Source: Verrucomicrobiota bacterium
Lineage (GTDB): Bacteria > Verrucomicrobiota > Verrucomicrobiia > Opitutales > Opitutaceae
Length of the DNA stretch: 61,339 nt
Direction: 5' to 3'
Assembly (NCBI GenBank): GCA_028293545.1
Contig: JAQGOP010000019.1
Location: 1 to 61,339 of the forward strand
Part shown: piece after piece, positions 42,262 to 51,167 of the stretch
Position numbering within the stretch: position 1 is the stretch's first letter
Layout of the letters: each line of letters opens with the position of its first letter
Position numbers and translations under genes: made by a program
Notes under the pieces: model-generated
Told to the model about the DNA's origin: nothing
What the model saw: the letters and a program-made list of their open reading frames with translations, nothing else
Database searches by the model: none

Positions 42262-42822
42262 TCAGTCGGCGAAATCGTACAGGTCGTCCTTCTTATCGAG
42301 GCGTTTTTGGAATTCATCAGCGACGGATTTAGCGATCCCGTCGTATTTCTTCAGGTCGTCGCCTTCGGCGAAGGGGAAAACAATCCCGAGGAACCCGATG
42401 ACTTCGCCCGTCTTCGTCAGGAGCGGCGCCTGCACAGCGTACTTCGGGTGGGAGGTGACCCGGTAGAGCAGCGTCCCGGGGGGAACATCCTTCGCGACGC
42501 GGCTTTTCGATTCCTTCGTCTTCCGGATGGATTGGAACCAAGCGAGGTCGTTATCGCTGTCGGGTTTGCCGATGTTCCCAAAGCTCGAGAACATGATATA
42601 GCGGTCCTTCGCAGCTTCAGCGGGCTCGCCGCGCAGCGTGACGTGCACCGCGATCAGCTTCAGCTCGGGATATTTTTCCATTTCCATGTCGACGATCCCC
42701 TGGCCGCGGGCGCCGAGAGGTTCGAAGGGCAGCGGAAGGTAGCGGCCTTCGGCGCGGGCGGAGGAGCTGGCGAGCAGCGCGAGCAGGAGGGAAGTGGCGA
42801 GGGCGGTAAGATTTCGTTTCAT
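42262..42822 (-). CDS. Secreted single-domain protein, subtype A (copy A1)
   Basis: A 186-residue protein: signal peptide (LATSLLLALLASSSARAEG) then one domain of about 160 residues. Its conserved blocks are GQGIVDMEMEKYPELKLIAV, MFSSFGNIGKPD, YRVTSHPKYAVQAPLL, GEVIGFLGIVFPFAEGDD and KDDLYDFAD. The same blocks recur in the genes at 42863, 43508 and 50534. The pattern of a strand-rich core with a late G-x-(V/I)-I-G segment resembles Cache/PDC ligand-binding domains, but here without any kinase, chemoreceptor or cyclase part. Last gene of the leftward locus. Ligand and role are unknown. Confidence 0.8.
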   Translation of the reverse strand: MKRNLTALATSLLLALLASSSARAEGRYLPLPFEPLGARGQGIVDMEMEKYPELKLIAVHVTLRGEPAEAAKDRYIMFSSFGNIGKPDSDNDLAWFQSIRKTKESKSRVAKDVPPGTLLYRVTSHPKYAVQAPLLTKTGEVIGFLGIVFPFAEGDDLKKYDGIAKSVADEFQKRLDKKDDLYDFAD

Positions 42823-42862
42823 GACGTAGGGAGAAAAGTTTTTCGGGTGAAATCGTGGGGCC

Positions 42863-43450
42863 TTAGGCGGCGGGATCGTAGAGCTCATCCTTGTCGGCGA
42901 TGCGTGCCTTGATGTCCTCGCAGATGGAATGGGTGATCGCGTCGTATTTCGTGAGGTCGTCGCCTTCCGCATAGGGGAAAGCCACGCCGACCCAGCCGGC
43001 GAGCTGGCCGGACTTCGTGTAGATCGGTTCCTGCACATTATATTTCGGGTGCGCAGTGACGCGGTACCACAGGTTGCCCGGGGGCTCTTCCTTCAGCAGC
43101 AGGATTTTGACTTTCTCGGAGGCAAACCACGCCATGTCGCCCTTGTTGTCGGGCTTCCCGATCTTTCCGAAGCTCGAGAACATCATGAAGAGGCCCCCGC
43201 GGTGGAACCAGGAGCCCTTCCCTTTCGTGTCGGTGGCGAGGGAGATCGGGATGCCCGGATAGGTCACGTGGATGGCGATCAGTTTAAGCTCGGGATGTTT
43301 TTCCATTTCCATGTCGACGATCGCCTGTCCCTTGGTGCCGCGCGGTATATAATTGAGCGGGGCATAGGGATTCGGCGTTTCGCCGTGCAGGGTGGCGACG
43401 ATGGAACTCGCGAAGAGCGCGAGGAGGAGGCGGGTTGAATTGATCTTCAT
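42863..43450 (-). CDS. Secreted single-domain protein, subtype A (copy A2)
   Basis: A 195-residue paralogue with signal peptide RLLLALFASSIVATLHGE and the blocks GQAIVDMEMEKHPELKLIAI, MMFSSFGKIGKPD, YRVTAHPKYNVQEPIYTKSG and VAFPYAEGDDLTKYDAI. It has an insertion of about ten residues after HVTYPGIPISLAT (KGKGSWFHRGG) that the other copies lack, and the GEVIG segment is changed to GQLAGWVG. This makes it the most divergent A copy. It lies 40 bp upstream of A1 and 57 bp downstream of A3. Confidence 0.8.
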   Translation of the reverse strand: MKINSTRLLLALFASSIVATLHGETPNPYAPLNYIPRGTKGQAIVDMEMEKHPELKLIAIHVTYPGIPISLATDTKGKGSWFHRGGLFMMFSSFGKIGKPDNKGDMAWFASEKVKILLLKEEPPGNLWYRVTAHPKYNVQEPIYTKSGQLAGWVGVAFPYAEGDDLTKYDAITHSICEDIKARIADKDELYDPAA

Positions 43451-43507
43451 AGGGAGTGGGACGCGCGAACGCGTGGGAATAGATGGAAAGTGTGAGGATG
43501 GATTCGG

Positions 43508-44065
43508 TTACTTGGCCGGTTGGTAGAGGTCGTCCTTGTCGGAAATCTGCTGCTGGAAATCGTCGCGGACGGCGTGGGCGATCGCATCGTAAGCCTTCAA
43601 GTCGGCGCCTTCCTGGTAGGGGAAAACGGTGACCGTGAAGCCGATCACCTCGCCGGCGCGATTGAGCAGGGGCGTCTGAACTTTATAGTTCGGATGGGAC
43701 ATCACCCGGTAGCTCGGCATCGCGGCGGGGAGGTCGGTCGCCACGCGGGACCGCTCCGTCTTCGATTGGACGAACTCGAGGAGCTCGGCGCCGTCGGGCT
43801 GCCCGATCCGGCCGAAGCTCGAGAACATCATATAGCGCGGACCCTTGACGGCCGCCGCCGGGACTCCCGGCAACGTCACGTGGATCGCGACCAGCTTCAG
43901 CTCGGGATGCTTCGTCATTTCCATGTCGACGAGGGCCTGCCCGTGGTTCCCGAGCGGCTGGAACCCGAGCGGTGCATAGGCGTTGGGCGTCGCGGCCCGC
44001 GCCGATACGACGAGCAGGGCGGCGAGAACGAACGCGCCGAAGGTGGAGGAAAAATTTGTGCACAT
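43508..44065 (-). CDS. Secreted single-domain protein, subtype A (copy A3)
   Basis: A 185-residue paralogue with signal peptide FGAFVLAALLVVSARA and the blocks GQALVDMEMTKHPELKLVAI, MMFSSFGRIGQPD, YRVMSHPNYKVQTPLLNRAG and VFPYQEGADLKAYDAIAHAV. A GTG at 44098 overlaps the phosphoesterase stop as GTGA and would add 11 residues before the signal peptide; the ATG at 44065 gives the better signal sequence. The block PPGT of the other copies reads PAAM here. Confidence 0.8.
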   Translation of the reverse strand: MCTNFSSTFGAFVLAALLVVSARAATPNAYAPLGFQPLGNHGQALVDMEMTKHPELKLVAIHVTLPGVPAAAVKGPRYMMFSSFGRIGQPDGAELLEFVQSKTERSRVATDLPAAMPSYRVMSHPNYKVQTPLLNRAGEVIGFTVTVFPYQEGADLKAYDAIAHAVRDDFQQQISDKDDLYQPAK

Positions 44066-44094
44066 GGGAATTTGGGGGAGGAGCTGGCGTTCGA

Positions 44095-45078
44095 TCACTC
44101 GAGCTTCACCGTCGTGCGAATCTTGTAATCCTGGCCTTCCGGATTCGCGCGGTACACGTCGACCCAGGCCTGGTCGGCGACGGTGCGGACCTTGACGAAT
44201 GTGCTCGGCGAACCGGGATCGCCGGCGCCGCGGGCGTGGCCGGAGTCAACCTGCCAGATTCCGCTTTTCAGCTTGGTGACGGACGCGTTGTGCGTGTGAC
44301 CGCAGAGGTAGGCGCGCACATGGTATTTCTGGAGCAGCGACACGAAGCGCTGCGCCCGTTCCGCATCGTAGCTCACGGACTCGCCGTCGTGGCGCACGCG
44401 GCCACTGTCCATGTCAGGCAGCGACTCCAGCGGCTGATGACCCGTCACCCAGATGAAGGGCTTCTTGGTCGCCGCCAGGTCCTCGTCGATCCACTTGAAC
44501 ATTTCGTCGGACAGGTCGACCCGGCCCTGGTAACCCGGGTTGCCCGGCTTCGCCCACGGGTAGCTGTCGATGGCGATGAAGTGCGAGTTGCCGACTTCCC
44601 AGGAGTAGATCGTGAAATTCGTCCCCGGCAGGCCGCGGCGCACGACGTTCGGGATGTCGGACGCCATCCATTTCCGCACCCACGTCATCACCGCGGCATT
44701 TTCGACCTCATGGTTCCCGACCACGGTGTACCACGGGAACTTGGGCCCGAGGTAGCGATCGATCATCGCGCGGTTTGCCGCCGGCGGATCGAAATCACCG
44801 GGGGAAATCAGGAAGGCGCCGGGCCCCACGCGTTTCATCGCCTCGCAGGCGCCGTCGAAGTAGCGCGCTCCCGGCTTGGGATGAGCCGACTTGCCGACCC
44901 AAAGGACCGGCGCGACCTCGCCCGGGTTCTCGATGAAATAACGCATGTCGCCCGCCAACGTGAACTCAAGGTCGGAGGAGGCGGATTCGGACGCAGCCCG
45001 GGCCATCAGGCCGCAAGCGAGGAAACAGCAGGCTTGGAGCGCTGCGCGAAAAAAGAAGGGAGGCAGGAAACGTTTCAT
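44095..45078 (-). CDS. Secreted calcineurin-like metallophosphoesterase
   Basis: A 327-residue exported enzyme: signal peptide to about residue 28 (CGLMARA), then metal motifs FTLAGDMRYF, ISPGDFDPP near 90, VVGNHEVEN near 121, VTGHQPL near 215 and LCGHTHNAS near 262. The first block has GDM in place of the usual D-x-H, so one metal ligand may differ. Substrate unknown; secreted members hydrolyse phosphate esters outside the cytoplasm. It lies inside the locus between the propeller gene and copy A3, so it is likely part of the same function. Confidence 0.87.
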   Translation of the reverse strand: MKRFLPPFFFRAALQACCFLACGLMARAASESASSDLEFTLAGDMRYFIENPGEVAPVLWVGKSAHPKPGARYFDGACEAMKRVGPGAFLISPGDFDPPAANRAMIDRYLGPKFPWYTVVGNHEVENAAVMTWVRKWMASDIPNVVRRGLPGTNFTIYSWEVGNSHFIAIDSYPWAKPGNPGYQGRVDLSDEMFKWIDEDLAATKKPFIWVTGHQPLESLPDMDSGRVRHDGESVSYDAERAQRFVSLLQKYHVRAYLCGHTHNASVTKLKSGIWQVDSGHARGAGDPGSPSTFVKVRTVADQAWVDVYRANPEGQDYKIRTTVKLE

Positions 45079-45124
45079 GATGGAAAAAGGATGAGTCAGT
45101 GGATTACTGGGAAAATGGGAGCGG

Positions 45125-46615
45125 TTAGTGGGACGAAGCGGAAATCGCGGTGGGGTTGAACAAGGCGGCGGCATCGGGAATTTTTTCCGCGAGCTGGTTG
45201 ACCAGTGCGACCGAGCGGACGTGAACGGAGAGCTTGTCGACGCCGGGTCCCTGTTTGAACGAGAAGACGACCATGCCGATGATGCGCCCCGAGCTGTCCC
45301 GGAGCGGATTGAGCGAAGCAATTCGCGGCGAACCCTCGATCGGGCCCGGATAGATCAATGTCTGATCCCGCTTGATCACTTCCATGTCGGCCGGGGACGA
45401 CCGCTTGCCAATGAGGTCCCGCAGCTGGGCGATAATGGTGTAGTCCCGCGAACCCGGGGCGACAGCGTGGAAACCTATGCCGCCCAAATCCGGGTTTGCC
45501 GCCACGGTTTCGATGGCCAGCTGCTGGGCATAGATTTTATTGTCCGCGGCTTTTCCATAGGGCGGACTTACTCCCGTTGGATTGATCACCAAGATCGCGA
45601 AGGAGTCGGGCACGATCGCAGTTGGGCGGCTGGTCACACTCTCCGGCTCATCCTCGAATTCCGCGCCCGGAACATAGAGGGTATGGGTCGAGGGATCGAT
45701 GCCCATGGTTCCAGACCAGCGCCGCGTGGCGAGAGTCTGGATCCGTTCGAAATGTCCCGGAGCGGTCTCGCGGGCGATCGTCAGGGTGCCGTCCCGGCTG
45801 CTGCAGAAAACGTCCCCGTCAAACTGGGTCGCGTCGACGCCGGCACCGATTGGTACTTCGGAGAGGACTTTGCCGTTGTCACTGTTCATGACGATCAGCT
45901 TCGCCGTTTTCCGGCAGCCGATGAAGAGACGGTGATTCTTTCGATCCATCGCCATGGAAACCGGGCCACTTCCGGGCGACGTCGACCAGCGACCGATCAC
46001 TTTTCTGCTCCGCGTGTCCACCACCGCCACAATATCGCGGTCAACGAGGTTGATGTAGGCCTTGCCCTCCATCACGACAAAGAATTCAGGTTTCCCACCC
46101 AAGCTCACGGGCTTCTCCGTCGTGCCGGTTATCGGGTCGACATCCGGTGAAATCGAAAGAATCGAACCGCCGTCGCCCGAGACGACCCAGACTTTGTTGC
46201 TCAGAGGGTCGTAGCTGATTCCGTCGACATCCGGCAGGGTCTTTATCTTCCCGAGAACCGAGTAGGTCTTCAGGTCGAAAATTACGATCGAGCCGTCGCC
46301 ATCGGAAATGAAGCCTCGCCCCACCCCGGGAACAAGCGCCACCCCGTGGCAGCGCTTTAGACCCGCAATATTCGCGACGCCGCCGCCGGTGATGCTGTCG
46401 ATCACCATTACGTGGCTGTCACGCGAGGCGAAGAGCAGATGGTGCTCCGGATCGACCGTGACGTAGTCCCAGCCACGGCCCTCGCCCCCGACATGAAATG
46501 TCGTGGAAAGCGTATAGGCTTTGGGCGTCGCGGCCAAGGTTTCGGCCGGAAGCAGGGCTGCGACCGAAAACGCCGCAAGTGAGACCGCGAAGAGTGACGG
46601 AGAAAACAATTTCAT
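45125..46615 (-). CDS. Secreted beta-propeller fused to subtype-B domain (copy B1)
   Basis: A 496-residue protein. A signal peptide (SLAAFSVAALLPAETLA) is followed by a YncE/YVTN-like beta-propeller of about 320 residues (blades such as HVMVIDSITGGGVANIAGLK, SIVIFDLKTYSVLGKIKTLP, AVVDTRSRKVIGRWSTSPGS). The last 140 residues form a subtype-B domain: PPYGKAADNKIYAQQL, NPDLGGIGFHAVAPGS, LRDLIGKRSSPADMEVIK, GRIIGMVVFSFKQGPGVDKL. This part matches the stand-alone proteins at 49458 and 50007. The fusion ties the propeller to the repeated-domain family. It lies 32 bp after the TonB receptor gene. Confidence 0.82.
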   Translation of the reverse strand: MKLFSPSLFAVSLAAFSVAALLPAETLAATPKAYTLSTTFHVGGEGRGWDYVTVDPEHHLLFASRDSHVMVIDSITGGGVANIAGLKRCHGVALVPGVGRGFISDGDGSIVIFDLKTYSVLGKIKTLPDVDGISYDPLSNKVWVVSGDGGSILSISPDVDPITGTTEKPVSLGGKPEFFVVMEGKAYINLVDRDIVAVVDTRSRKVIGRWSTSPGSGPVSMAMDRKNHRLFIGCRKTAKLIVMNSDNGKVLSEVPIGAGVDATQFDGDVFCSSRDGTLTIARETAPGHFERIQTLATRRWSGTMGIDPSTHTLYVPGAEFEDEPESVTSRPTAIVPDSFAILVINPTGVSPPYGKAADNKIYAQQLAIETVAANPDLGGIGFHAVAPGSRDYTIIAQLRDLIGKRSSPADMEVIKRDQTLIYPGPIEGSPRIASLNPLRDSSGRIIGMVVFSFKQGPGVDKLSVHVRSVALVNQLAEKIPDAAALFNPTAISASSH

Positions 46616-46647
46616 TATAATTCGATAAATTAAGAGGCAGGGTATCG

Positions 46648-49155
46648 TTAGAAACGGGTCGTCAGCGTAAGCAGAATCCGCCGCGGTTGATTGAGGGCAT
46701 TGGGGGTCGCCTTGTAGAACGTGTCATCGAGGTTCTTGAAATTCAGCACGGCACTGAAGTTCGCCTTGTTCCATTTCCAGTCATAGCCGAAGGCGGCGTT
46801 ATAGATGGTGTAGGCGGGAACAAAGTAGTCCTTGTTTCGCTTGTCGCCCGCACTCTCGCCCACGTAATTGGCTCCCCCGCCAATCCACATGCCTTTCATC
46901 GAAGCATTCTGGAAATTGTACCGCGCCCAGAGATTTCCCATGGTCTTGGCCGCAAAGGCGGGCGTTTGGTCCAGGTAGTATTCCAGGCCCACCGGCTCCT
47001 TCGTGTTCCGAACGTCTTCCTCGGATATATTGGCAACGATGAAGAGATTGCTCACCGGGGACCAATTCATGGCGGCTTCAATGCCTTTCCCACGTACGGC
47101 CGCGCCTTGGGTAACCGTGCCAACACCGACGCCGTTGAAGTTCTGATTCAGCGTCTGAAGCACATTTTCCTGGTCGATCTGATAAGCCGAGACGGTCGCA
47201 TTGAGCGTGTTTGCGATCAAATCGGCCTTAACCCCAACCTCGATGCCCTTGCCGATGGTCGGGACACTCGTTCCCGTGGGAATACTGGTCGGAACGCCAT
47301 TGACGACCCCGGCGACGGAAAGCGTCGGTGAGCTCGGCAGGGAGTAAGATTCGCTATAGGAAGCATACAGCAGGACATCCCGCAGGATTTTATACCCCAC
47401 GCCAACTTGGGGGGTGGTGTAGCTTGACTTCACCGGGGTCGAATTAGTTCCCGTGACATGATTGGTGAGATGCGAGTCCGACACATTGTAGCGGGCGCCG
47501 GCGACCACGTAGAGACGATTATCAAAAAAGGTCCCATTCAGCAATAGGTAGGCTGCCTTGTCGGAGTTATAGGTCGTGGTGTTCGATGCCGCGGGCGGCA
47601 GGTTACTGCGGTTGAAGCTGCCTTCGTTCGCATTGACGTAGTAGGTCGGACTCGCGGGATTGACATCCCACGTGCGAAAAAAGGGGGTGGCTGCGTTGCC
47701 GGCGTTCTGTTCCGTGCGGGCGTTGTAGCTCACGGAGTCGTAAAAGACGCCGCCGAGGACCTGGAGCTTGAACGAGCGGAAATCATACTGTCCCACGGCC
47801 TCTGCCTGGAGGGTCGTGGCATAGAGCCACAATTCTTCGAACCGCTGATCACGCACCATCGTGACAGGTGTCGGTGTGCCATTCTGCATTGTGCCTAGCA
47901 GAATGCTCGGGTCGTTCGTGGCCGCCTGCGCAAAGGCCAGGCCCTTGGCTAGCTGCTGGGCGGTCGTCATCGCGGTCCAGCTCGGCGCCACGCTCCAGCG
48001 ACCGCCGGTATAGACCAGGGAGTCCGGCGGCGGGATAGTGAAGAGCGTGTGACCGGTATGGATGAAGGTAAAGCGATCGGCGTCCGCACCATAGTGCACT
48101 CGCGCCGACCAGTGGTCGTTGAGTTTCGCATCAAGCGTCAGGTTGATGGAATTCAGGTCGTTGATCATCTGGTCGTTGATATCGGAGGTGTTAAAATTAT
48201 CCGGTACGCCGGGGTACGATTGAAGAAAGCCTGGATCCGAAGCGTCATTGAATCCCAGGGACGCCGAGGCGCCGGTCTTGCCAGCGAGGAGCGCGTTGCC
48301 TCCAGGATAACCGACATTGTAGAATGCGGCGACAATGCTGGCCGGAGTGGCGACGTCGGAGTTGGGCACGTACGTCGCGGGCGGCGCATCTTTGCGATAG
48401 AGCCATTGATAATCCAAGGTCAGCGAAATTCGCGGCGTGATCAGCCATTTTACCGTCGGCGCAATCACCGTCGTGCTCCCCTTGGTGTATTGGGAGTATT
48501 CTTCAGACGTCTTGTACGTCGCGATCGTTCTGAACAGTAATTTACCCGGAACCAAAGGCTGGTTGACGTCCACGGTCGCGCTCTCGCTGTTGTAACTGCC
48601 AAGTCCCAGGCGGAGCTCGGTAAAGGGCCGTGATTCAGCGGTGCGCGTAATATAATTGACCGTTCCACCCGGCGAAATTGCGCCGTAAAGGAGGGACGCC
48701 GGACCTTTTACTATCTCCACGCGATCAATGATGCTGGCATCAACATACATCGAGGTGAGCGGATTGCTGGCAAAGCCGTTTCGCTGGGGACTTTGGAGGA
48801 AACCGCGGATGCTTAAGACGGAAGTGCCGGAGTTTCCCGAGCCCGTGCCGTTCTTTACGCCGGCGGCCTGGGTCGCGATGTCCATCAGGTTCTGCGCGCC
48901 GGTGTCGGCGATGAACTGCGGCGTGATCGCCGTGATGGAGAACGGCAGGTTGCCAATCTCGGTGTTGATGCGCGTGGCCGAGATGGAGCTGCCCGCGAGA
49001 TAACCCCGGTCGTTGGAACTGGAGACTTCAAAGGGCGTGAGCATCAGTGGCTCGTCGGCGGGCTTGTCCCCGCTGCCGCGGGCGGATTGCGCGCGGGCGT
49101 TGAGGCCAAGAACGGCGGCGAGTGCGAGTGCGGTAACACAAAACTTGAGTTTCAT
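46648..49155 (-). CDS. TonB-dependent receptor (siderophore-receptor-like)
   Basis: An 835-residue receptor: signal peptide (VTALALAAVLGLNARAQ), a TonB-box region LMLTPFEVSSSNDRGYLAGS, a plug domain (GNLPFSITAITPQFIADTG, GTSVLSIRGFLQSPQRNGF, DRVEIVKGPASLLYGAISPG) and a barrel ending LLTLTTRF. The layout is that of FhuE/FpvA-like siderophore receptors, a label often given in Opitutaceae even where the ligand is not iron. It is the centre of the locus. A 302-bp stretch separates it from the upstream B2 gene, so an extra promoter for the receptor is possible. Confidence 0.93.
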   Translation of the reverse strand: MKLKFCVTALALAAVLGLNARAQSARGSGDKPADEPLMLTPFEVSSSNDRGYLAGSSISATRINTEIGNLPFSITAITPQFIADTGAQNLMDIATQAAGVKNGTGSGNSGTSVLSIRGFLQSPQRNGFASNPLTSMYVDASIIDRVEIVKGPASLLYGAISPGGTVNYITRTAESRPFTELRLGLGSYNSESATVDVNQPLVPGKLLFRTIATYKTSEEYSQYTKGSTTVIAPTVKWLITPRISLTLDYQWLYRKDAPPATYVPNSDVATPASIVAAFYNVGYPGGNALLAGKTGASASLGFNDASDPGFLQSYPGVPDNFNTSDINDQMINDLNSINLTLDAKLNDHWSARVHYGADADRFTFIHTGHTLFTIPPPDSLVYTGGRWSVAPSWTAMTTAQQLAKGLAFAQAATNDPSILLGTMQNGTPTPVTMVRDQRFEELWLYATTLQAEAVGQYDFRSFKLQVLGGVFYDSVSYNARTEQNAGNAATPFFRTWDVNPASPTYYVNANEGSFNRSNLPPAASNTTTYNSDKAAYLLLNGTFFDNRLYVVAGARYNVSDSHLTNHVTGTNSTPVKSSYTTPQVGVGYKILRDVLLYASYSESYSLPSSPTLSVAGVVNGVPTSIPTGTSVPTIGKGIEVGVKADLIANTLNATVSAYQIDQENVLQTLNQNFNGVGVGTVTQGAAVRGKGIEAAMNWSPVSNLFIVANISEEDVRNTKEPVGLEYYLDQTPAFAAKTMGNLWARYNFQNASMKGMWIGGGANYVGESAGDKRNKDYFVPAYTIYNAAFGYDWKWNKANFSAVLNFKNLDDTFYKATPNALNQPRRILLTLTTRF

Positions 49156-49457
49156 TTTAATGGTTCCTGCGGAGGGCGACTGGGGCAGGCCGCGCGGATC
49201 GTCGGGTGAAGGACGGGGATGAAGGGCTGGCGGATTGGGGGCCAAGAAGGTGAAAAGTGACGGGTGGAAAATCGCGGTCGCGGGATGTCGCGACGCGGAC
49301 TGGGGCCAGGTTAGCGGGGATGGATGTCGTTTTCGCGGCGCTGGCGTGACAAACGTGCAAAGCAGCAGCTCGATCGAAGAAACTCGCGGAACGCGGGCGG
49401 CCGCCGACGGTGGATTCCAGGAGCGGAAAAACGCCGGTGGAAAACGGCCCCGACAAA
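49156..49457. other. Gap between B2 and receptor genes, nothing recognised
   Basis: The 302 bp show no frame with believable protein and no strong hairpin. It may hold an internal promoter for the receptor, since the other gaps in the locus are 28-57 bp. No clear -35/-10 pair was found. Confidence 0.4.
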
Positions 49458-49979
49458 TCAACGCATCGGGCCGAAGAGAGCCGCGTGGTTGGGCAGCTTC
49501 CTGGCCAACTCATTCAGCAGGGCCACGTCGCGCAGGTGGACTGAGAGGTTGGTGACGCCCGGATCCGAGCGAAACGAGAGCACGGCCAACCCGATGACTT
49601 CGCCGCTGCTCGCCTTCAGCCGTGAAACCACGGCGATGAAACGATTCCCGCCGCCTTTGTCCTCGGGCTGAAACTGGACCTGGTCGTCGTTGAAAATTTT
49701 CAGGTCGGACGCCGAGCTCTTCTTCCCGATGAGATCCTTCGTCTGTGCGACGATCACCATTTCGCTGGATCCCGGAGGAGTCGCGTGGATGCCGGCCGAA
49801 TAGAGCTCGGGGTTTTCGACCATGAGGTCGTTCACCAATTGCTGGGCGTAATTCTTGTTATCCGCCGCCTTGCCATAAGCGGCCGGGGCGGCGGGCGCCT
49901 GCGCGCGAACTGAAGAGATGAGAACCGCACAGGCGACGAGAGCGCCCGTGAGGCAAATACGTGGGAGAAAAAATTTCAT
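49458..49979 (-). CDS. Secreted single-domain protein, subtype B (copy B2)
   Basis: A 173-residue protein: signal peptide (TGALVACAVLISSVRAQA) then the B domain with AYGKAADNKNYAQQLVNDLM, NPELYSAGIHATPPGSSEMV, TKDLIGKKSSASDLKI, VVSRLKASSGEVIGLAVLSF and LNELARKLPNHAALF. The segment YGKAADNK is shared almost exactly with the C-terminal domain of the propeller fusion, so the two are recent relatives. Subtype B can be aligned with subtype A through QxLV-(x)n-NPEL-x-H-PG and GEVIG. Role unknown. Confidence 0.78.
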   Translation of the reverse strand: MKFFLPRICLTGALVACAVLISSVRAQAPAAPAAYGKAADNKNYAQQLVNDLMVENPELYSAGIHATPPGSSEMVIVAQTKDLIGKKSSASDLKIFNDDQVQFQPEDKGGGNRFIAVVSRLKASSGEVIGLAVLSFRSDPGVTNLSVHLRDVALLNELARKLPNHAALFGPMR

Positions 49980-50006
49980 GACCGGGAAAGGGTTCGCTTG
50001 GAGGGA

Positions 50007-50498
50007 TTAGGAGTTGGACCGGAAGAGCACCGCGGCGTCCGGGATGGCGTGGGAAACTTCATTGACGATTTCCAAGGCGCGCACGTGAAGCATCGCGCGA
50101 TCGATCCCCGGCATGGGCCGAAAGGTGACGACACACAGACCGATCACCTTGCCGGCCTGGTCGTGCAGGGGCACGCGGACAAGGACCGTGGGAACGTCGG
50201 CGATTTTTTCGGTCGCGATCGAGGTGACGTCCTTGGTCGTCATCCTCAGTTCGAATTCCGTGTCCTTCCGCCCCACGGTGCTGCCGACCCCGGCGACGAC
50301 CACTTGGGTTTCGCTGCCCGGGGGCTTGGCGTGGATCTCAATCGCGAGCACATCCTGGTTCGCGGCCATCAGGTCGCTCACCAGCTGCTGGGCATAGATC
50401 GGGGTCGTCGTCGCGGATGATGCCGCAGCCGACGGACCGGAAAGGGCGGTCGTCAGCGCGACCAGCGGGATCAAAAACAGGCGGAAGTAATTTTTCAT
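50007..50498 (-). CDS. Secreted single-domain protein, subtype B (copy B3)
   Basis: A 163-residue protein with signal peptide (FLIPLVALTTALSGPSAA) and B-type blocks PIYAQQLVSDLMAANQDVLA, IEIHAKPPGSETQVVVAG, GSTVGRKDTEF, VLVRVPLHDQAGKVIGLCVV, FRPMPGIDRAMLHVRALEIV and AIPDAAVLF. It is the most diverged B copy and has lost the YGKAADNK lead. It lies between A4 (35-bp gap) and B2 (27-bp gap). Confidence 0.78.
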   Translation of the reverse strand: MKNYFRLFLIPLVALTTALSGPSAAASSATTTPIYAQQLVSDLMAANQDVLAIEIHAKPPGSETQVVVAGVGSTVGRKDTEFELRMTTKDVTSIATEKIADVPTVLVRVPLHDQAGKVIGLCVVTFRPMPGIDRAMLHVRALEIVNEVSHAIPDAAVLFRSNS

Positions 50499-50533
50499 CG
50501 AGAGAAATCAGGAAGGTAAGGCTGATCGCGGGC

Positions 50534-51106
50534 TTACTCCGCGGCTTTGAAGAGGTCGTCTTTGGCGGCGATGCGATGCATGAAGTCGTCGCGCACGGCG
50601 TGGGCGATTTCGTCGTATTTCTTCGTGTCATCGCCCTCGGCGTACGGAAAAACGATGCCCATGAGGCCAATCGCCTCGCCGGCGGAATTCAGGAGCGGCG
50701 TCAGGACCGCGTACTTCGGTTGCGACGTCGGGCGATAGAGCAGCGTCCCGGGCGGGACATCCTTCGAGAGCCGGGTCTTTTCCTTCTTCGTCTGGAACAA
50801 CGCCAGGTCGTTGGCGCCGTCCGGTTTTCCGACCAGCCCGATGCTTGAGAACATCATATAACGTCCCGTGGCTGCGTCAGCCGGCACGCCGGGAAGCGTC
50901 ACGTGGACCGCGATCAGCTTCAATTCGGGGTGCTTCTCCATTTCCATGTCGACCAGCGCCTGGCCATGATTGCCGAGGGGCTTGAAGGGCAGCGGTGCGT
51001 AACTGTGCGCCGGCTTGGCGGCGGCCGAGGCGTCAGACGCGCGGCCCACCAGGCTGAGGGCGGCACCGAAGATGAAAATTGGGAGAAGGGCGAAGTTCGA
51101 TTTCAT
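50534..51106 (-). CDS. Secreted single-domain protein, subtype A (copy A4), first gene of the locus
   Basis: A 190-residue protein with signal peptide (LPIFIFGAALSLVGRASDA) and blocks GQALVDMEMEKHPELKLIAV, MMFSSIGLVGKPD, PPGTLLYRPTSQPKYAVLTP and GEAIGLMGIVFPYAEGDDTK. It is close to A1 and A3 although it lies at the other end of the locus, which suggests duplication followed by spreading rather than simple tandem growth. The ATG at 51106 begins a normal signal peptide; an ATG at 51127 would add seven residues. The promoter at 51176-51204 leaves a leader of about 60 nt. Confidence 0.8.
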   Translation of the reverse strand: MKSNFALLPIFIFGAALSLVGRASDASAAAKPAHSYAPLPFKPLGNHGQALVDMEMEKHPELKLIAVHVTLPGVPADAATGRYMMFSSIGLVGKPDGANDLALFQTKKEKTRLSKDVPPGTLLYRPTSQPKYAVLTPLLNSAGEAIGLMGIVFPYAEGDDTKKYDEIAHAVRDDFMHRIAAKDDLFKAAE

Positions 51107-51167
51107 TTTTAATATAAAGCGGGTCATGCGGCCTACTCCCGAGGAATGAGAGAAGATTTATGGCCCA

